Source: Cristatella mucedo
Taxonomy: Eukaryota > Bryozoa > Phylactolaemata > Cristatellidae
DNA: 64,000 nt
Assembly: GCA_009760855.2 (NCBI GenBank)
Contig: WPIO01000039.1
Coordinates: 2,717,501 to 2,781,500, forward strand
Reading direction: 5' to 3'
In this document: positions 47,687-59,454 of the stretch, piece after piece
How positions within the stretch are numbered: position 1 is the first letter of the stretch
Layout of the letters: each line of letters starts with the position of its first letter
Position numbers and translations under genes: made by a program
Notes under the pieces: model-generated
The model's input: the letters and a program-made list of their open reading frames with translations, nothing else
Told to the model about the DNA's origin: nothing
Database searches by the model: none

Positions 47687-47832
47687 TCAGGTGTAAAGTA
47701 CTCGCTCACCACGACCCAGGGGTGTGTGTTCAAATCCTACAGTGGGCGATTCTTTATTGCCCACTGCAAACGGCAGTGACATCCGTTTTGGCTCTTCTAC
47801 CGCCGTATATAAATGAGGCTTTTGAATCATAA
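47687..47832 (+). mobile_element. SINE-A, + strand
   Basis: B-box variant GTGTGTTCAAATCCTAC, then hairpin ACAGTGGGCGAT / ATTGCCCACTGC, body GGCAGTGACATCC, CTTCTACCGCCG and TATATAAATGAGGCT. Confidence 0.8.
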
Positions 47833-48002
47833 ATGTTTTCCCCTTGTTCAGACCGAATGCAGTTGTGGGCTGACCACGTACTCCTTCGGAGGTTGATTCA
47901 GAAGGGGTGGTAGCATTCGGGCTAGTCAGAAAACTTACTGCCCAGAATAGCCATGGTCGACCATTGCTACTGCCAGGCGTAAATGGCATGAGGCTAGAGT
48001 AT

Positions 48003-48168
48003 AAATGTATATAATTAATTTGCATAGTGCCCTAAGAGAGTGTAATCTCTATCTAGGCGCTTGACATATGTCATACGGCTCGAGCCTGCTCCTCGGGAAT
48101 CAAATGCACTCGCCTTGCCTTCGGTCTTCAAATGCGAGCACCTTAACCCCCTGAGCCCAATCTGAGTA
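48003..48168 (-). mobile_element. SINE-B, full head and LINE tail, - strand
   Basis: Minus strand: TTGGGCTCAGGGGGTTAAGG (A-box region), TTTGATTCCCGAGGAGCAGG (B-box region), GGCTCGAGCC. The LINE tail follows: AAGCGCCTAGATAGAGATTA, CTCTCTTAGGGCACTATGC. Confidence 0.8.
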
Positions 48169-49565
48169 GTCACATCTAAGGCACCTTTCTAGAATTCAGC
48201 CGCTATTGACCCAGACTGAAGCTAAGCAGTAGCATCAGCTGATTGGCAGGTCGGCTTAGCTATCGGGATTACTTACTAGTCTCACATAGTGCACCGCCTT
48301 ATTGCAGGTGGAGAGCTGTTGCAGAGTACTGGCAACAAGACGTTCATTCAGTCATAGAAGATTAATTCAGCTGGCTCGTACTGCCATATGTCAAAATTAG
48401 AGATCGTGCTGTGCTCAAGCATGAAATACGCATGTACGTGTATATCAATGCATTTATATTAATTCACCGTCGGTCATTTTATTTCAGAACTTTGTATGTG
48501 TGTAGCCTGGCATGAACCCACCATATTTCGCTGTCTTTCATAGGACACACATCTAAATCCGCTTTCTCTTTTTGTCACCACGCTCACTGAGTGCCCCGTG
48601 GGGTAGCGAAGAGCCTGAATTTGGACCCGTCAGTCCACGGAATTTGACATCACTCAGGTGGGGTCGAGTGCCGTTATATTAGGCGATAGTGCAAAGCCTC
48701 CTGCGCTTGTGCATAATGCTACGCAGCAGTTTTCTCTTAGTGACCGTCGAACTCATAACTCGCTCGTCACGCTTCTTCCCCAATCGGTCTTTCGCTTACG
48801 CTGGGAGCTCCGATTCTTAAATAATAATCATTCAACTACTATAAATGTCGCCAGTTAGTACCGCTTTCATTTTCCTGTCCTCCAGTAACATTGATATTCC
48901 CGGTCATTCTCAAATGCCCCATATATTTTCAGTCGAGAAATTGTGCGCAAAAATGCACCTTAATTATAGTCTCTACCGGCCACGAATAGGGATAGATGCA
49001 TTATTCATTTTCAAAACACTCAGCGATCTTTCAAGGAACTCCTTGTTTCCTATCAGCTTGGTGAAGCACTTTAGATAGTCATCGTCCGAAGCTTTCGTTA
49101 GCCTATGCATGTACTAGTCACTGAGATAATGACCCTAATCACAGAGCCTCCATTATTTTCTTATGGTGATCCCTGAAGAAATAAGGAGACCTGGTGGGAG
49201 CCGTGGCCTATCCCAATTCTAGTTTAGTGAATGGACATGTTTCGATTGGAAACGTTCACCAAATGGAAATATAAGGACTTTAAAAAGTACTTTTTATTCA
49301 GTGTATTTATTTTTAAATTAATCTAGAAAGTCCTGATATCTCCTGCAAGCAATTGACAGCAGACATGCCGCATATCCGTATTAACAGAATTCGCTAATCA
49401 ATGACATCAATATTGTTCTAACAGCAACCAACTACACTAGCATCATTAGAAAACTTACATTGTTGTGCGAAAGTCTGCTCATGTACAATTTTCCTAATTG
49501 ATCTCACTTAAGCTCCTCATTCCGCCATGCTTTACTTTTTCGCCAAGGTGATTTTTACTTTTGGC
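48169..49565. other. psi-CYP-C intron 9 stretch, nothing recognised
   Basis: No exon or repeat identified. Confidence 0.5.
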
Positions 49566-49566
49566 C

Positions 49567-49680
49567 ATAATAATAATAATGCACTTGATAAAGTGCCCTC
49601 AGAGAACTCAATCTCTATCTAGGCGCTTTACATTTGCTGCAAAGGGAAATGCAATTGAATGGTGAGTAATATCATGCTAT
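49567..49680 (-). mobile_element. LINE 3' tail, - strand
   Basis: AATAATAATAATGCACTTGA, GTGCCCTCAGAGAACTCAAT and GGCGCTTTACATTTGCTGC: a nearly unmutated tail-only insertion. Confidence 0.88.
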
Positions 49681-49750
49681 CTATATCTATAGTAATATAT
49701 ATATAGTAATATCAGGTCATCTATCTATAGTAATATCAGGCCATCTAGGC
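49677..49750. repeat. Short tandem repeat (ATCTATAGTAATATCAGG-like)
   Basis: Three imperfect units containing CTATAGTAATAT directly beside the LINE tail. Confidence 0.7.
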
Positions 49751-50828
49751 GTACAGCTGATTAGTGACAGGTTTATAGATTGGAATGATACTCAATAAGG
49801 CAGAATATAAGGCAAACGCCCAGTCTTAGATAATACAACTAAAACGAAAGTAGACTTATAGGGTTACACCAGCCGTTTTGAATGAATTGAAAAGTCATAC
49901 GATATTCGGTGATTAAAAGGCCAAATCAAGTATATGTTTCGGTAGCTCCACTCCGGATTCGGCCTATGTTTCCTTGGTCTGCCACATCCACAGTGGCGTA
50001 TCGAACTAAAATGGTTTACAGATGTAAAATCTCTAAGCGTCACCTGGAGTACAAATTGATTCTGGCAACCATATTTTCTGACCACGGACCGCTGGAAAAC
50101 GGCGCCAAGAATCAATCTTTCTGCCATAGAGTTTAGAAATAACCTTATTTCTTCCTTCAGAATATTTTACATGAGCGGATTTCTTAAAATATTTTGAATC
50201 TTATACAACTGACATGCAACAGGAGTAAAGCATTGACATGAACTTTGGATTAAGTATTAAGACATGAAAAATGAATTTTGATAATATATTGAATGGGTCT
50301 AAATTTGCCTTATTTATGCATCGTCGTCCTGACGAAGGTGCAATGACATTTTAGCAAGTTATATTTTCCTATTGCCAAATTCAATGTAGATCTCAATAGT
50401 AGTGTCTGACTTCATGCTTAGAATTATGAGGTCTAGAAAACCTTTATTATATCGGGTTTTGATGAAATAGAAGAGTAGATGGTGCAGATTTTTATTATAC
50501 CTGCATTCTTTATCTGATTGCATGTGCACATGGAATGCAGCTCATACAACTGTAATCGGCAAGACAGTAGACTAGGTAAAATACCCGTCGATACTGCAGC
50601 CTACTTTACCAATCAGATTGACCTCAAAATATTTTAGCTCGGTACTTTTTTTATTAGAATTCGCTGGGAGACTACGCATGGTTCTACGTGGTCAGCTCAT
50701 TTCTACAAAGCCTGATTTATATGCAATTAAAGTACAATCACAAAAATAGCCGCATTTAGATAAGGAATATTTTCTTGCGTGGTTTCTGATTTGAGTAATA
50801 GCATTGCCCCTGCATATTTTTCTTTCCG
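49751..50828. other. psi-CYP-C intron 9, 3' end; nothing recognised
   Basis: AT-rich non-coding DNA. Confidence 0.5.
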
Positions 50829-50966
50829 ATTTATTCGCAAGTGCAACAAAACAACCGTAGTAGGTGGAGTGACTGTCACAGCAGGCATGGCAATCAATGT
50901 TGCGATATATGTGATGCATCACAACGTGGATTATTGGAAAGATCCCTTCACTTTCCGACCAGAGAG
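50829..50966 (+). pseudogene. psi-CYP-C exon 10 remnant (acceptor lost)
   Basis: 138 nt still open: FIRKCNKTTVVGGVTVTAGM to DPFTFRPER. The expected AG before 50829 is CG, so the exon could not be spliced in normally. Confidence 0.88.
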
Positions 50967-51096
50967 GTATTGCTGCATCAAATATGGCCTACTAATGCAG
51001 TGCACTTTTCTTATACCTTCATTTGCTTTATTCCACCTGTGTATACCAGATCTTGTTTTCGCACTATGTATTTCAGTTTTTTGGTCTTCCTCGTAG

Positions 51097-51259
51097 GTTT
51101 ACACCTGAAGCAAAGGCTCAGCTTCATCCTTACATGTAGTTGCCGTTCGGTGCTGGCCCGAGGAACTGCATCGGCATGAGGCTGGCACTTTTGGAAGCCA
51201 AAGCGGTCATTGTTGAACTGCTTCTTAACTAAGAGATTTGTGAATTCAGTGAAACAGCG
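51097..51259 (+). pseudogene. psi-CYP-C exon 11 remnant (two stops)
   Basis: 163 nt, acceptor tcgtag and donor gtacgt retained. The haem loop [20 protein letters not shown] is unchanged, but stops lie on both sides of it. Confidence 0.92.
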
Positions 51260-51399
51260 GTACGTAACTCGGCCGCCAAACCACTTTCTAGACTGCTGCT
51301 CCATCGCAATGGTGTACATGCTCACTGATGCTCTCCATCGTAAATGGTCTTTTTGGCTCACAAAGTAACTCATAATTTAGTAAGAGCTGCTTTTTTCAG

Positions 51400-51494
51400 A
51401 TCCTCAATTTAAATTCTGTGTATCCTTTGCCGGCTCCATCTCGCCAGCCGGACCTATAAAACTAGCCTTCAGCAGGAGACGGACCATACATTAA
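51400..51494 (+). pseudogene. psi-CYP-C terminal exon remnant
   Basis: After acceptor ttttttcag. The first half is scrambled; the second half keeps GPIKLAFSRR, parallel to EPIKLAFSKR in CYP-A. Confidence 0.8.
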
Positions 51495-51647
51495 ATCAGG
51501 TCAAGGCGCTAGACGACCTTGCAGGATTGCACTCCCGGATTACGAACAGCACTGCATAGACAGATAAGAACAATTTAAATGGTTACCTTCTTAACCATCA
51601 AATAATGATTGCAGAATGTATGTCGGTTTCCAATGTGGTCCCTGCAA

Positions 51648-51653
51648 AATAAA
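51648..51653 (+). terminator. Relic polyadenylation signal of psi-CYP-C
   Basis: AATAAA about 155 nt after the terminal exon remnant. Confidence 0.45.
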
Positions 51654-51659
51654 AGAATC

Positions 51660-53635
51660 TTCTGTGCTATATCTGTTGTCAGAAAGCGTGAAAACTTATG
51701 ATTTATTAAATATATTAGAAATTAATTTTGTTGCTGAAAATTTGGTGACAGTTTACCGTGCTCTGCCATAATTCTTATAGAGGTCTTACTAATATCGTGA
51801 CGCTTTCCTTTCCTAATGCAATGAGCAGTGGACAATGTCTAGAGACAGACTCGAAAATAAATCCCAATTCTTAAATAAGTCAAATGAGCTAGGATATGCT
51901 GGCATTTAAGCTGCCGCTCATTAGAATTTAAGTGATCCTCACAAATATACAACGACTGAGCAATCTCATAAAGTCTAAACGTAATTCGCTACGCCTTATT
52001 AATCCCGAGCCAATCATTTCGCACCCAACCTATAATTAATGTTTTATTTAACATCCGGCACGTACATGATTAATTGCACAACCATGCACATTAACGATTA
52101 GCAGATATTAATGAGGAATAATACTAATAATAAAGCGTGTGTACGGCACTGTGAGAGACCCAATAACAATCTGCTATTCAATCGCTTTATAGCTTCCTGC
52201 CAGAAAAGCAAGAACCAACAATTAATACCGTGCAAGGCATCATACTTAAAAAAGCATGCAAAAGTTAACAAGCATAATGCTTTCCCAAGCACGCAATGAT
52301 ACATGAGAATAACTTCAGCGAAATCGGCTGGTTAAACCTCTTGTCAGTTAAATGCGCTGAATCTTGCCCCGGGGTGTAAGCATAAAAACACAGCGTAAAA
52401 TGCATGTTCACTGGGAGCAGATGGATAGCAAAGATGGACAGATGCGTCAGCAGCTGGCATTTCAACGATACAAAGTCATTGCAGGATATCACTGAAACAG
52501 GAAGAGATTTTTAACTTTCAGTGCATATGAACTGACGGGCCATCACCAAAGGCTTATATTTAGTTCAAGGAATGGCGAGACGACTGGGAGCACAGAGTTT
52601 GTGGTGCCATAGCAAACTATAGAAGCGACCATGTCGGATAGGTTGGCTAGTGCGAGTTATGTGACTTGTAAGCAGCGGAGAGAATCTGCTAATTGATGCC
52701 ATGATTGATAACTGCGAGTAACTGTAACCAATAAATAACGAACACTGAGAAAGTTTAACATATATTTTTTAAGTATTTCTTGCTTTTACTCGTGCAAATA
52801 ATCAACGGATTACATAGGAATTCGCATCCCGTTAATAATTTACAGCTTGGTACAAATCATTAGTAATTATTTCTAAATATGAAACTCCTATATAAAGGAT
52901 GTGTTTCAACAAGGTAAATCTGAATTGTAAAGCCGTACCAGTTATTAATTACAACTGTCACTAAAGGAGTATTTCAAATCCCAGAAACCAGTTGCACTTG
53001 CAACTAATTATTGGATTGCTGCTAATAACCTAGCCTCCTGACTACCTCCTCCGATCTTAGTAAGACGCTCAACAGTGAGATCGATGCAGATCAACCGCCA
53101 TTTAGGCAGAGCCTGGAATATAATCATTCTCTACATTCTTTTTTTAGCAGTTTAGGCAAACTCTGGTAATCTGGCAATCATGACTTGCAACATTTTGGCG
53201 CAGTTCTCTCCATCCCAAGGAGCCAGCACTAAATTAGGATAAGTAGGTTCCCAACAAAAGAACCGCATGCATTGTCTTCAGGACGCCAGCCGGTAACCTG
53301 ATTGAATAACGAATGAGTGAACCAGTCTTTCGAATCTCCATGCGTGACCGCAGTTTTCATCGAGGCACTACAACTTCACGGTGTCAAATGGAGCGACCGG
53401 GTCAGGAATGGATCGATTGGCAACTCCGAAATAATTAAAGCAGCACTGTCCTTTTTTGAGACGAAAATATTTTGCCTCAGTTCAGTGAGGCTTACAAAAT
53501 ACCCTAGAGAGGTCAAGTTTGACCTGCCGAATTACTTCGTCCAGCCACTAATCTCCACATCTGCAGGCAGGACTCACAAAGTGGTTTTAGGACATTGTAA
53601 CTTGGCAGCTTGAAGCACTGGTAGTTAAAGGCAGC
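51660..53635. other. Intergenic, nothing recognised
   Basis: AT-rich. A 98-codon plus frame (53317-53613) shows no domain. Confidence 0.5.
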
Positions 53636-53744
53636 CGTCAGCGCATTTTGCTAAACAAGGCATATACTAGTACCAGCTGCCTGTCAAGCTGGCCTATGGT
53701 CAGTCTTGTATATAGCCATGCGTGGAGTGGAACTGGGTCTGTGA

Positions 53745-54290
53745 AAGGCAAAAAATGTATCCTGATGTCTAAGTCTTCCTACTTTCAGCTGGGCACCGTT
53801 GCAAAACCTGCGGCTTGCTTAGATAAACTGGTAATGCTATACTTAACAAGGCATTTTGACACATCTTAACTTCTTTAACTTGCTAGATCCTTCATCTTCC
53901 GGCAAGTGAGGTAAGACAGATAGAAAAACTCTACAGCTACGCTAGGCTTTCGAGAATTTCGCAACTGCTGCATTACACGTCTTCTTACCGGACTGTACTG
54001 GCTCTTCATCCTGCAGATATCGACTTTGTCGTGTTTTCACCCACTTTGGATTCCTTCATTCTGCCGGTCCAGAGTTTTACTATTCGAGATACTTCCTGGT
54101 CAGATTTTGCTTCGTACTACCGTTCGTCTAACTAAAGTCGTTTAGCTGTGACTCTAGCACGCATGAATGCATTGGAGACCATGCCTTCAGCTCATGTGCT
54201 TCCAAAGTATAGAACTCCCTCAAGACTGACGAGCGGAAATTCCCTACTTGTCAACGCTTAATATAAGCTAAAAACTCATTTAAGCATTAA
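53745..54290 (+). mobile_element. Old LINE RT C-terminal fragment, + strand
   Basis: KSSYFQLGTVAKPAACLDKL (about 53770-53830) parallels KSAYFQLHNIAKIRACLDKD of the younger copies. Further on LYWLFILQ stands for the LHWLPVKQ block, and IGDHAFSSCASKV-stop-NS for GDRAFSSYAPKAWNS. Strongly diverged. Confidence 0.7.
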
Positions 54291-54519
54291 AAATGACGTT
54301 TATTTCCAGAAAATTTAAATTGCCTTGACAGGAGTTTACTTGTATCACGACTGTATCCAAATGTTTTATTATTAGTGTCATTTTTGCTCCCTGATTTCCG
54401 GCATATAATATTACTAATTAATTGCTTGAATAAAACTCTACGAAAACTAAATGTGTATATTGGTGCACTACATATCGCTGCAAAATAATCTATACCGACA
54501 TCATAGCTACGTTTTGAGG

Positions 54520-54965
54520 CTTCCACTGGCGGTGGCGCGACGGAGAGAATTATTATTAATGGCTAAGCCCCCGCGAAAGTATTAAGAGATGAGACGACCG
54601 CTGCATTGTACGTAGGCGGTGCGGACAGACGAGCGCACATACTTGTATTGTAGCCGTCCCGTAGGCAGCTCCGGAGCACGCAGCATGAAGATAGAGGGAG
54701 ACAGACAGAACAGACAGACAGACAGCGAATAGCGCCTACAACGGCCGACGGACAGGCAAAAAGTGCAAACGGCGGCTACGTGGGCGATTTGGTCACGTGA
54801 TCCGTGTGACCATTAAGCAATCCGTAGTCAGCGGATGCGGTCAGTCTGAATTGCGTCATATCCTCTTGCCTGGCTCACCCATCGGTCGGGCGAAGCGGTT
54901 CCTGTCCGGCTGAGGCGAACAATGTGTCAGCGATGCCAAGCCCACAGCGATACTTAGTTGTACAC
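54520..54965. other. CpG-rich block
   Basis: About 450 bp with many CG dinucleotides in an otherwise AT-rich, CpG-poor region. It includes an (ACAG)n run (54700-54723) and a CACGTG at about 54795. No ORF or exon recognised. Confidence 0.5.
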
Positions 54966-55074
54966 CCCTACACTCTCTTGCAGTGGCCTGCCGTTCTGAC
55001 ATGCTTATACATCAGGTTTTTCATCGTACCGGCAGCTATTACGGCTTATTTTTGCGCTTATAATAAGCCTTGAA

Positions 55075-55170
55075 TTTGGCAGCCGAGCCTTCAGTTCGTA
55101 TACTCCCAGTGCCTAGAACTCAATACCAGTTTATTTCACCAACTTGACGACATTAAAGAAAGGAGCAAAC
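55075..55170 (+). mobile_element. LINE RT C-terminal fragment, + strand
   Basis: GSRAFSSYTPSA-stop-NSIP, then NLTTLKK, a mutated GDRAFSSYAPKAWNSLPT..DLTTFKK block. Confidence 0.65.
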
Positions 55171-56290
55171 AATTCCCAAGAGCGCAAAATTTCTCAATCC
55201 ATTTGAATTCTTCTCTTTTACATCTGTGTGAGAAACTGTGCAAACATAATCTTCCTTATTGCGACACTTTCTTTCCAGCTTCTGTGGTTTCTTGAAAGAG
55301 AATTAGTATCATTTGGGTAGCGACAAAATGGCCCACCATTAATGAATTTATATTAATTTCTTAGTCCTTGACTTGTAGGTAGCATACGGTTACATTGTCG
55401 AGATTCTTCTTGAAAGATTAACAACAACTGGCAGTCTGATTTATGAGCTTCTGAGTGTATTAGTTAGCGTAGTGAGTATCATAACTGTCAGCCCGTTCAG
55501 TATGGTTTAATAATCATCAACCATATTATGCTGGAGTGAAGTGTCACAGTAATCTATCTCATTCATTGCATTGTATTTGGTCTACGTATTTTTTAGCATA
55601 TCTGGATAGTGTGAATCGTAAAAATGGCATTTGCCACATGTGTGACATAAAACCTTGCTTTCTGCTTCAACTCCCGCTTGCCGCGATGTTATTTTTCCAT
55701 CGAGTGTCTGTGGACACTTAAGTCTCAAAGGCAGGCCAGCTAATGAATTAAGATATAACCTAGCTCTTCAATTCATAGATATAAAATTTGTATTTGAATC
55801 AATGACTTTCACTCATGATAGAAAATCCCGTAGTGAGAATGTCTTGAGAGGATGGTTCGTCGCGAGTTCTGCTTGCCCAGCATCTGCTGAAGTCAAATTT
55901 TAATGTCATTCAATGGATATCTCTTCCAAATCAAGCTATACTATTTTACAATCGGAGAGTTGCTGCTTCCTTCTACATGGGCACTAAGCATTTCACTATT
56001 TTACAGGTTTTTCTGGTCGAGACAAACAGAACTGTGTATGGCGGCTAAATAAATTCCATTAATCGTCTGAAAGGGAACCCAGATTAGTTCAGGCTACTGT
56101 AGTTTAGGATTTCAGACCAATTTAAAGAGCTCTCAAACAAAACCTCCACGGATTTGTAGTATTAAATTTAAAGACACGAAATCAAAGGAATGCAGAAATG
56201 GTTGTCTTCACTTAACTTTGTCAGGCATTCTCTATTGCTACATGTGATGGCTGATACAGCCGTTCAGGCCTGTTAAAAGCCACAAAAATA
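55171..56290. other. Intergenic, nothing recognised
   Basis: AT-rich sequence without identifiable gene or repeat. Confidence 0.5.
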
Positions 56291-56294
56291 GTAT

Positions 56295-56560
56295 TTATCA
56301 CAGCATTTAGTGGGCCCCTGCGATTCGTCTTTTATGTACTTACGCTTGCTGACACTGTGCATGCTGGCACTAACCATACTTGCATGATGATCCTGTGCAT
56401 GTCACTCTAACCATGTTATTCTTGTTGATTATTTAGCATGCTACCACTAACCATTCGATTGTGCTTCCTTTTTCAGCAGATGTAAAGTGCCTAGAAACAG
56501 ATTGAGTTCTCTGATGGCGCTATAACAACTGCATCATTATTATTGTTATTATAAGAAAGA
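56295..56560 (+). mobile_element. LINE 3' end, + strand
   Basis: ACAGCATTTAGTGGGCCCCT, 3' UTR and tail (AGATGTAAAGTGCCTAGAAA, TTGAGTTCTCTGATGGCGC) ending in ATTATTATTG. Confidence 0.88.
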
Positions 56561-56919
56561 TTATTTAAAGCACCTTAATGGAGAGTAGGCTCTCTTAAGG
56601 CACGTAGAAATGAATTATATTATTTATTGATATTTAACTGCAAACAGATGTCTATAGAAAAAAAGTAGGAGCAAATTAAAATACCCTGTGTCGATATGAG
56701 ATGCACAAGCGGCAAGATTTTGGACTTGACTGTTAACACAAGCGCCACCGGAAGAATATTGATTTGCCAGTGCACAGCAATCTCTATACGGCCTATACGT
56801 GATGATATTACACCGATCTGCACACCAAACACCAAGTTTATTCGTATACAGTATATGCAAGTACAGGAGTGAATGCAATAGGTACTTCTATAGAGATATT
56901 AACCAACGTCATGGGGTGT

Positions 56920-57050
56920 CAGTAGGTTTGGTCCAGGGGTAAAGTGTTCACCTTCGACGACAGATATCTTGGGCTAGAGCCCTACGGCATGTGCAAAGCG
57001 CACAGATAGATTAAGTTCTCCTATGGCGCTATACACACACACACACACAC
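56920..57050 (+). mobile_element. SINE-B with LINE tail and (AC)n, + strand
   Basis: Head TTTGGTCCAGGGGTAAAGTG, then GGGCTAGAGCCCTACGG. The LINE-type tail CAAAGCGCACAGATAGATTA, TTCTCCTATGGCGCTATAC follows, and ends in (AC)n. Confidence 0.75.
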
Positions 57051-58255
57051 GAGTTAGATATTTTAATAATACGTAGCACACGGTACATCAATGAATAAAT
57101 GCTTCTTAATTTGGGACAGCCAGTAAAACTTTCCAGAATCAGCTGCCATGGCTGCATGCCTCGGGGTTCATAACCCAAACAGTTCACACAGTGGCTTGTT
57201 ATGCACAGCCTAAATCCCTTTACTTCAGCGTCATTGCACCGTGTGCAATCTCGGCTGAAAGCTGACAATTATAGGCTTTGACGGCACCAGCAGCCCCGGA
57301 TGCGGCTTCCATTTTAAGGGATGTTCCTGCAAAAGAAAATTTTAGGCCGAGCTCTAAATGCAGCTTTTTTATGGCAAATCGTGACTACTCGTGTGAGCTG
57401 CATTTGCAGCAATGAGGATTCTTTAAGACGAAACGGCTTAACTGACTTCAAGGGAAATCCTACAGGTCACGTTATGAAATCTATAGTATCGGCTTTCCCA
57501 CTTCCCTCCCAATGACCTGTGAAAAAGTCAACTACTACAGGTTACAGTGACGGCAGAAAATAGCGGCAACGTAGTGGCTTACAAAGAACGAGCATTTAAA
57601 ATGTTGGCACGGGTTTCTGGGCGGAATACGTCCAGGTATCTCTCGCACACACGGTAAGCAAACCATGCCGACAATCAAAAGTCCATGTGCGTAATGCAGC
57701 ACCGAGAGCAGACTGAAATTGAACTAACGAAATTTCTAAGTGAGTCCTAATACTAGTGGTACGACATCGACGGCAACCTCCTTTGCCCATGAATAATTTC
57801 GAATACTAAAATTGAAGTGTTACAAAGGAGTAGAAAGTCAATTGACGTCACAAACCAAAAGTAACAATGTTATCAAATCTACAGCCGGCGTGAAGGAACA
57901 GAATGCAGGACTCGCACTCGGGCCAGCTAATTAGTTACTAGCACCCGCAGCAGGCCGGAAGACATTGCAAAATCCTTGCCTAATCTTTAACATTCACTCA
58001 GCCATGCACAGGTAAGTTCACGGGCCAGTCTACCAGGGTCAAATGAAACAGCATTTTACTCTCGCCCTTAATCACGCCGTGCACACTGCAGGACTTATTG
58101 CTAGCCTCATTCTTAGCCGCAGCAGCGTACTTTCAATAGACGGCGCTTATTCGGACATTAACTCGCGAATGAAACCCTCCCTCACAGTCGAAGAGAGGTT
58201 TTCAACCACTGCAGCTCACCGTGCCATTCAGCCATATTTCTGGGGGGGTGGAGGG
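57051..58255. other. Intergenic, nothing recognised
   Basis: No exon seen. I looked here for the missing last exon of CYP-D and did not find a convincing match. Confidence 0.45.
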
Positions 58256-58258
58256 GTG

Positions 58259-58415
58259 GCCTTAAAAACAACAAATATAGCGGCAGCAGAGCCTTGACGG
58301 CTATCACCACCGCTTGCAGTGGGCGATACAGTATCGCCCACTGCAGGAGGATTCGAATCGAAGCCTCGGTCTCGTAGAGGGAGCGCCTTACTTCCTGCGC
58401 TAAGACTCACGGGCG
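58259..58415 (-). mobile_element. SINE-A with perfect 14-bp hairpin, - strand
   Basis: Arms TGCAGTGGGCGATA (58315-58328) and TATCGCCCACTGCA (58332-58345) are exact reverse complements around a 3-nt loop. Minus strand carries GATTCGAATCCTCCTGC as B box and GTGAGTCTTAGCGCAGGAAG as A-box region. Confidence 0.82.
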
Positions 58416-58920
58416 CAATGCAAAAAGCTGCCGTCGCAGAGCAGCTGCAGAGGCAGCAGAAAGAGAAGCTCGAAGACCACCAACGGCAGCTGCGGCGGCG
58501 GCTGAGGCTTTCAACAGCTGACGTCAAGAAGTAGGCCGTTGGCAGACTTCTGTTCACGCCACTGCCGAGTTCAGAAACCGGGATGCTACGTCACGTGGCG
58601 GTGCTAATATGTAAGCCTGCAGCCACGTAGCATGGCATTTGAGTCGATTAGCAAGCACACTATGCCGGCGAAAATAGGCATGCAAGTATCCAGCCCAGCC
58701 GCTTTTCAATGGGTTGCTAAGTAGGGCCGAGCCTTGTGGTGTGGAGTAGCAGGGCTGGTTACAGCAGCTCTGGACTTCCGGGTTTCCCTGCAAATGCTGT
58801 CAAACCACTGCAACAGGCGCTCAATTCGGAATTCCCCGATAGCAGCCATTACCCCGAACGTCTTAGCCTATGGTCACAGCGCTCGAACTTCACACGACCC
58901 AAATCGCATTGTACGAATTC
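58416..58920. other. Intergenic, moderately CpG-rich
   Basis: Overlapping short ORFs on both strands without recognisable product. Confidence 0.4.
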
Positions 58921-58924
58921 TGCA

Positions 58925-59035
58925 GCAGACGGTCCTTTAACGCTTTGGGCAAGCGGGGTTACAGCTGCAAAGGCACTTTCACCACCGCTACATAAATGGA
59001 GCAGCTGAATCAGCTTAACTTTACTTTTCACTTTA
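58925..59035 (+). mobile_element. SINE-A 3' fragment, + strand
   Basis: GCAAAGGCACTTTCACCACC, GCTACATAAATGGAGCAGCT and CAGCTTAACTTTACTTTTC match the SINE-A 3' half. Confidence 0.6.
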
Positions 59036-59450
59036 TGTTCGTCAAACTTTTTGGCAGACGGAGAGGCAGTATTGGCCACCACCCCTAAATAAGCCAATGT
59101 ATGTGAACGATTGCGGTTTCGAAAATTAGGAAAAACTTAATAGCCCACGCGGGAATTTGAGAGGCATTACTTGAATGACGGTGGCGGCTGAGCTGGCTTT
59201 CGCGAAACGGGAATGAACTGCCGTGATCGCGCAGATGGCCTGACTTGTGCTGCTAACCTGATGGCAGGGGCAGTCAGACAATTAACGAGAGCTTCGACGG
59301 TCAGAAAAACATCTGAATGCAAGGTTCCTACCTGTACGAGTCTGGCTCTAACAGCTAGACCGTAATATTAAGCAAGTTTAAAAGAACCAATTGCCGTGCC
59401 GTGCGACCACACTGACGTTTTTGGATAAGAAAGATGACCCCTAAACGACA
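59036..59450. other. Intergenic, nothing recognised
   Basis: No gene or repeat identified. Confidence 0.45.
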
Positions 59451-59454
59451 ACTG

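Larger units (their letters stand above)
42517..51494 (+). pseudogene. psi-CYP-C: decayed CYP3-clan P450 gene, exons 8-12 equivalent
   Basis: Five exon remnants in order and on the same strand as CYP-A and CYP-B: 42517-42624, 45880-46137, 50829-50966, 51097-51259 and 51400-51494. Lesions: exon 8 is 108 nt against 109 (1-bp deletion, frameshift); exon 9 has in-frame stops and an excess of 11 nt; exon 10 has lost its AG acceptor (ttccg for ttcag); exon 11 has TAG at 51137-51139 and TAA at 51230-51232; exon 12 has a 2-nt length excess and a scrambled start. Wording such as GLTEEDIISNSIVFLIAG and KAVIVELL tracks CYP-A more closely than CYP-B. Exons 1-7 were not found in 34.4-42.5 kb. Confidence 0.92.
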
